This document shows positions 61,412 through 64,000 of a stretch of 64,000 nucleotides of DNA, piece after piece. Under the pieces are notes generated by a model, which saw nothing but the letters and a program-made list of their open reading frames with translations, did no database searches and was not told the DNA's origin. Within the stretch, counting starts at the first letter, position 1; the number at the start of each line of letters is the position of its first letter. The position numbers were made by a program, and so were the translations under genes. Source of the DNA: Streptomyces melanogenes (lineage in GTDB: Bacteria > Actinomycetota > Actinomycetes > Streptomycetales > Streptomycetaceae); contig NZ_BMTS01000001.1 in the NCBI RefSeq assembly GCF_014649795.1, positions 786,193 to 850,192 of the forward strand, written 5' to 3'.

Positions 61412-62614
61412 GTGTCCCAGCTGTCCCGGATGACCGCGCCCGCGGCTCACCACCAAGTGGCGCGACTCGTGGCCACGCTCCTCACCCACAGCCAGAAGAA
61501 CCGCCTTCCGGCGCCGAAGGCACTGCCGGGATCCACCTTTCGACCGGTGGGCGTCGGCGTGCCCACCGGGCCGACCGGCCTGGGTACCTCCGCCGCCCGC
61601 ATCGCGGCCCGCACACCGGCCGGCGACGCTCCGGGCAGCGAGGCCGAGCGCGGCAGCGGTGTCCCCGAGCTGTACTGCCCGCCCGCCATACGGGACGATC
61701 CGGCGCTCGGCCGGGAGGTCAACGACCGGCTGGTGGAGTGGGCCGAGGGGGTCGGCCTCTACGCCGGACGCCTGGAACGCGTACGCGCGGCCGACTTCGG
61801 GCGGCTGATGATGCTGGCCCACCCCGACAGCGACGACCCGGACCGGCTGCTGGCCGCGGCGAAGTGCGCGCTGGCGGAGTGGGCCACCGACGACTACTAC
61901 TGCGACGACGAGACGATGGGGTCGCGGCCCGAACTCCTCGGCTCGCACCTCGGTCTCGCCTACGCGGCGCTCGACCCCGCCCACCTCCCGGCGGCTCACG
62001 CGTCCGCCTGGGAGAAGGAGATGGACGAGGACCCCGTACGGGTGGCCCTGCGCTCGGGTCTTCGGGACCTGGCCACCTATGCCGACTCCTCCCAGGTGGC
62101 CCGGCTGCGCCATGAAGTCGCCGTGCTCTTCGTGGGGTACGGACAGGAGGGGTCCTGGCGCTCTCGCGGGTACATGCCCTCCGTCCGCGAATATCTGGCA
62201 CACCGTCAGATCAACAGCTTCCTGCCCTGCATCGCCCTCGTCGACGTGGTCGGGGGCCATCCGCTGACCGCCTCCGAGTACGCGGAGCCGCGGGTCCGGC
62301 GCGCGGTGACGATGGCCGCCACGGCCAGCACGCTCGTCAACGACCTGTACTCGATGGCCAAGGAGCACGACTCCTCCGGCGTGGAGTTCAACCTGCCCAC
62401 CGTGATCGCCGAGGAGGAGCGGTGCTCACCGCGCGAGGCGATCGAGCGGAGCGTGGAGATCCACGACGAGCTGGTGCGCACCTTCGAGACGGAAGCCGCC
62501 GCCCTCGCCCTCACCGGATCGCCCCAGCTGTGCCGCTTCCTCGCCGGGGTCTGGGCCTGGCTGGGCGGCAATCGTGAATGGCACAGCGGCAGCCTCCGCT
62601 ACAACGAAGCCTGA
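61412..62614 (+). CDS. 2-methylisoborneol synthase
   Basis: A 400-residue class I terpene cyclase that converts 2-methylgeranyl diphosphate to 2-MIB. The Mg-binding aspartate-rich motif is DDYYCDDE at 160-167, and the NSE motif is NDLYSMAKE at 310-318 (Asn310, Ser314, Glu318). Typical 2-MIB synthase landmarks are also visible: ELYCPPAIRDDPALG near 86-100 and GVEFNLPTVIAEEERCSP near 323-340. The first 85 residues are Ala/Pro/Gly/Thr-rich and low in predicted structure, as expected for an encapsulin cargo-loading segment. GTG 61412 has GGAG eight bases upstream, 28 bases after the shell gene stop. Confidence 0.95.
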   Translation: MSQLSRMTAPAAHHQVARLVATLLTHSQKNRLPAPKALPGSTFRPVGVGVPTGPTGLGTSAARIAARTPAGDAPGSEAERGSGVPELYCPPAIRDDPALGREVNDRLVEWAEGVGLYAGRLERVRAADFGRLMMLAHPDSDDPDRLLAAAKCALAEWATDDYYCDDETMGSRPELLGSHLGLAYAALDPAHLPAAHASAWEKEMDEDPVRVALRSGLRDLATYADSSQVARLRHEVAVLFVGYGQEGSWRSRGYMPSVREYLAHRQINSFLPCIALVDVVGGHPLTASEYAEPRVRRAVTMAATASTLVNDLYSMAKEHDSSGVEFNLPTVIAEEERCSPREAIERSVEIHDELVRTFETEAAALALTGSPQLCRFLAGVWAWLGGNREWHSGSLRYNEA

Positions 62615-62685
62615 GCACACCGCTCTCCCCTCTATCTCGGTAACCACCCACGCGGTCATACCCGCATGCACCAAGGAGCCCCCCT

Positions 62686-63549
62686 ATGACGAGCACGCCC
62701 ACCTCCTCCACGGCCCCGGTGCTGCGCACGGCCTACCAGAAGTCCGTCGCGGAGTACTGGAACAACGAGAAGGACCCGGTCAACCTGAGCCTGGGCGACG
62801 TCGACGGCCTCTACCACCACCACTACGGGATCGGCGAGTACGACCCGTCCGTACTGGAAGGCCCGCAGGAGACCCGCGACGCGCGGATCATCGAGGAGCT
62901 GCACCGGCTGGAGTCGGCCCAGGCGGACGTCCTCCTCGACCACCTCGGCCCCATCGCCCCCGAGCACCGCCTCCTCGACGCGGGCTGCGGCCGGGGCGGC
63001 AGCAGCATCATGGCCAACGCACGCTTCGGCTGCCAGGTGGACGGCGTGTCCATCTCCCAGCAGCAGGTCGACTTCGCCAACGGCCAGGCCCGCAAGCGCG
63101 GTGTGGACGACAAGGTGGGCTACCACTTCCGCAACATGCTGGACACCGGCTTCCCGACCGGCGCCTTCCAGGGCATCTGGAACAACGAGTCCACCATGTA
63201 CGTGGACCTGTTCGACCTCTTCGCCGAGCACGCGCGCCAGCTGGCCTTCGGTGGCCGCTACGTCGTCATCACCGGCTGCTACAACGACGTGACCGGCGGC
63301 CGCTCCAAGGCGGTCAGCCGGATCGACGAGCACTACACCTGCAACATCCACCCCCGCAGCGCCTACTTCAAGGCCATGGCGGCCAACGGCCTCGTCCCGA
63401 TGAACGTCGTCGACCTCACGGCCGCGACGATCCCGTACTGGGAGCTGCGCGCCCAGTCCTCCCTGGCCACCGGGGTGGAGGACCCGTTCCTGACCGCGTA
63501 CCGGGAGGGCAGCTTCCACTACCTCCTCATCGCCGCCGACCGCGTCTGA
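62686..63549 (+). CDS. geranyl diphosphate 2-C-methyltransferase
   Basis: A 287-residue SAM-dependent methyltransferase that methylates C2 of geranyl diphosphate to give the 2-MIB precursor. The SAM motif is LLDAGCGRGGSSIMANARFG near residues 97-116; LYHHHYGIGEYD near 45 is typical of the family, as is WNNESTMYVDLFDLFAEHAR near 165-184. Length fits characterised members. AAGGAG lies seven bases before the ATG. Last gene of the operon shell-synthase-methyltransferase, in the same order as in other Streptomyces. Confidence 0.95.
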   Translation: MTSTPTSSTAPVLRTAYQKSVAEYWNNEKDPVNLSLGDVDGLYHHHYGIGEYDPSVLEGPQETRDARIIEELHRLESAQADVLLDHLGPIAPEHRLLDAGCGRGGSSIMANARFGCQVDGVSISQQQVDFANGQARKRGVDDKVGYHFRNMLDTGFPTGAFQGIWNNESTMYVDLFDLFAEHARQLAFGGRYVVITGCYNDVTGGRSKAVSRIDEHYTCNIHPRSAYFKAMAANGLVPMNVVDLTAATIPYWELRAQSSLATGVEDPFLTAYREGSFHYLLIAADRV

Positions 63550-63578
63550 CGGCCGGGGTCGCGACGGCGGTCGTCCGC

Positions 63579-64000
63579 TCAGCGGCCCCCGCGGAGCAGC
63601 GTCGCCGCGTGGTCCGGTACGTAGGACTGGAGATTGCGCGGCGGGCGCTGGTACGAGGTGGCGGGCGGGCGTTCGGGCAGGGACAGCGGGGTGCGGGGGA
63701 CCTCGTGGTAGGGCACCGCGGCCAGCAGATGGGCGATCGTGTTGAGCCGTGCCTTGCGCTTGTCGTCGCTCTCGACGACGTGCCAGGGGGCCTCGCGGAT
63801 GTCGGTGTGCTGGAACATCTCGTCCTTCGCCCGGGAGTAGGCTTCCCAGCGGGTGATGGACTCCAGGTCCATGGGGGAGAGCTTCCAGCGGCGTGCGGGG
63901 TCCTCGAGGCGGCGGTGGAAGCGCTGTTCCTGCACGGCGTCGCTCACCGAGAACCAGTACTTGAGCAGCAGGATGCCGTCCTCCACGAGCATCCGCTCGA
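63579..64000 (-). CDS. ppk2: polyphosphate kinase 2 (PPK2), N-terminus beyond the window
   Basis: The C-terminal 137 residues plus a few codons are visible and the gene continues past the right edge. Recognised by ERMLVEDGILLLKYWFSVSD, RFHRRLEDPARRWKLSPMDL, EAYSRAKDEMFQHTDIREAP and WHVVESDDKRKARLNTIAHLL, all strongly conserved in PPK2 enzymes, which interconvert polyphosphate and nucleoside di/triphosphates. The Walker A and B motifs are in the missing part. The last 30 residues (PERPPATSYQRPPRNLQSYV) form a Pro/Arg-rich tail. Convergent with the 2-MIB operon. Confidence 0.93.
   Translation of the reverse strand, partial: ERMLVEDGILLLKYWFSVSDAVQEQRFHRRLEDPARRWKLSPMDLESITRWEAYSRAKDEMFQHTDIREAPWHVVESDDKRKARLNTIAHLLAAVPYHEVPRTPLSLPERPPATSYQRPPRNLQSYVPDHAATLLRGGR

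Overview
The window is high-GC, strongly codon-biased DNA from an actinomycete, almost certainly a Streptomyces or close relative. The evidence is GTG/TTG starts with GGAGG-type ribosome binding sites, leaderless promoters, many LysR/TetR/AraC/IclR/XRE regulators, Tat and Sec exported repeat proteins, and a complete 2-methylisoborneol (2-MIB) operon at the right end. I found no rRNA, tRNA, CRISPR array, intact insertion sequence or replication origin.

Layout. 1-12.6 kb: a scattered set of regulators and enzymes (DinB-like protein cut by the left edge, LysE exporter, LysR, alpha/beta hydrolase, GlsB-type membrane protein, GNAT, GT1 glycosyltransferase, AraC with effector domain, Orn/Lys/Arg decarboxylase, stand-alone TOPRIM protein, RpiB-like isomerase, two exported proteins). 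12.6-25.9 kb: the most unusual part. A minus-strand run encodes Trypco1-type protein, caspase-Hsp70 fusion, molybdenum hydroxylase large subunit, and a [2Fe-2S] subunit fused to a VioB/RebD-type ferritin-like domain. A second caspase system (EACC1-type protein plus caspase-NB-ARC-TPR STAND protein) lies about 3 kb further on. Between them are an SGNH hydrolase, an HTH-like protein and a lipoprotein. 26.1-32 kb: a complete oligopeptide-type ABC importer operon. 32-37.6 kb: two atypical SDRs, LysR, Usp, a PCMT-type methyltransferase with a small acidic peptide gene, and TetR. 37.6-39.1 kb: an M14 carboxypeptidase preceded by a separate propeptide-like protein. 39.1-39.8 kb: decayed regulatory genes and short repeats. 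39.9-48.4 kb: MFS exporter with divergent XRE regulator, two TetR modules with clear palindromic operators, a phosphotransferase, an FAD monooxygenase and a mycothiol-transferase-like protein. 48.5-52.3 kb: a 1268-residue HTH-nSTAND-WD40 protein. 52.5-59.5 kb: IclR and a set of secreted propeller/lectin proteins. 59.9-63.5 kb: the 2-MIB operon (family 2B encapsulin shell with a cyclic-nucleotide-binding domain, 2-MIB synthase, geranyl-diphosphate methyltransferase). The right edge cuts a PPK2 polyphosphate kinase.

How the genes work together. Three large NTPase/chaperone signalling proteins (caspase-Hsp70, caspase-NB-ARC, HTH-nSTAND-WD40) are of the kind linked to bacterial conflict and programmed-death systems, and two of them are translationally coupled to the small partner proteins expected for such systems. 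The caspase-Hsp70 gene is followed after 66 bases, on the same strand, by the molybdenum hydroxylase/ferritin pair. Whether that is an operon or only proximity cannot be settled from sequence; a weak promoter lies in the gap. The 2-MIB operon makes the methylated C11 terpenoid inside or next to a protein nanocompartment: the methyltransferase makes 2-methyl-GPP, the synthase cyclises it, and the synthase carries a long low-complexity N-terminus suited to shell loading.
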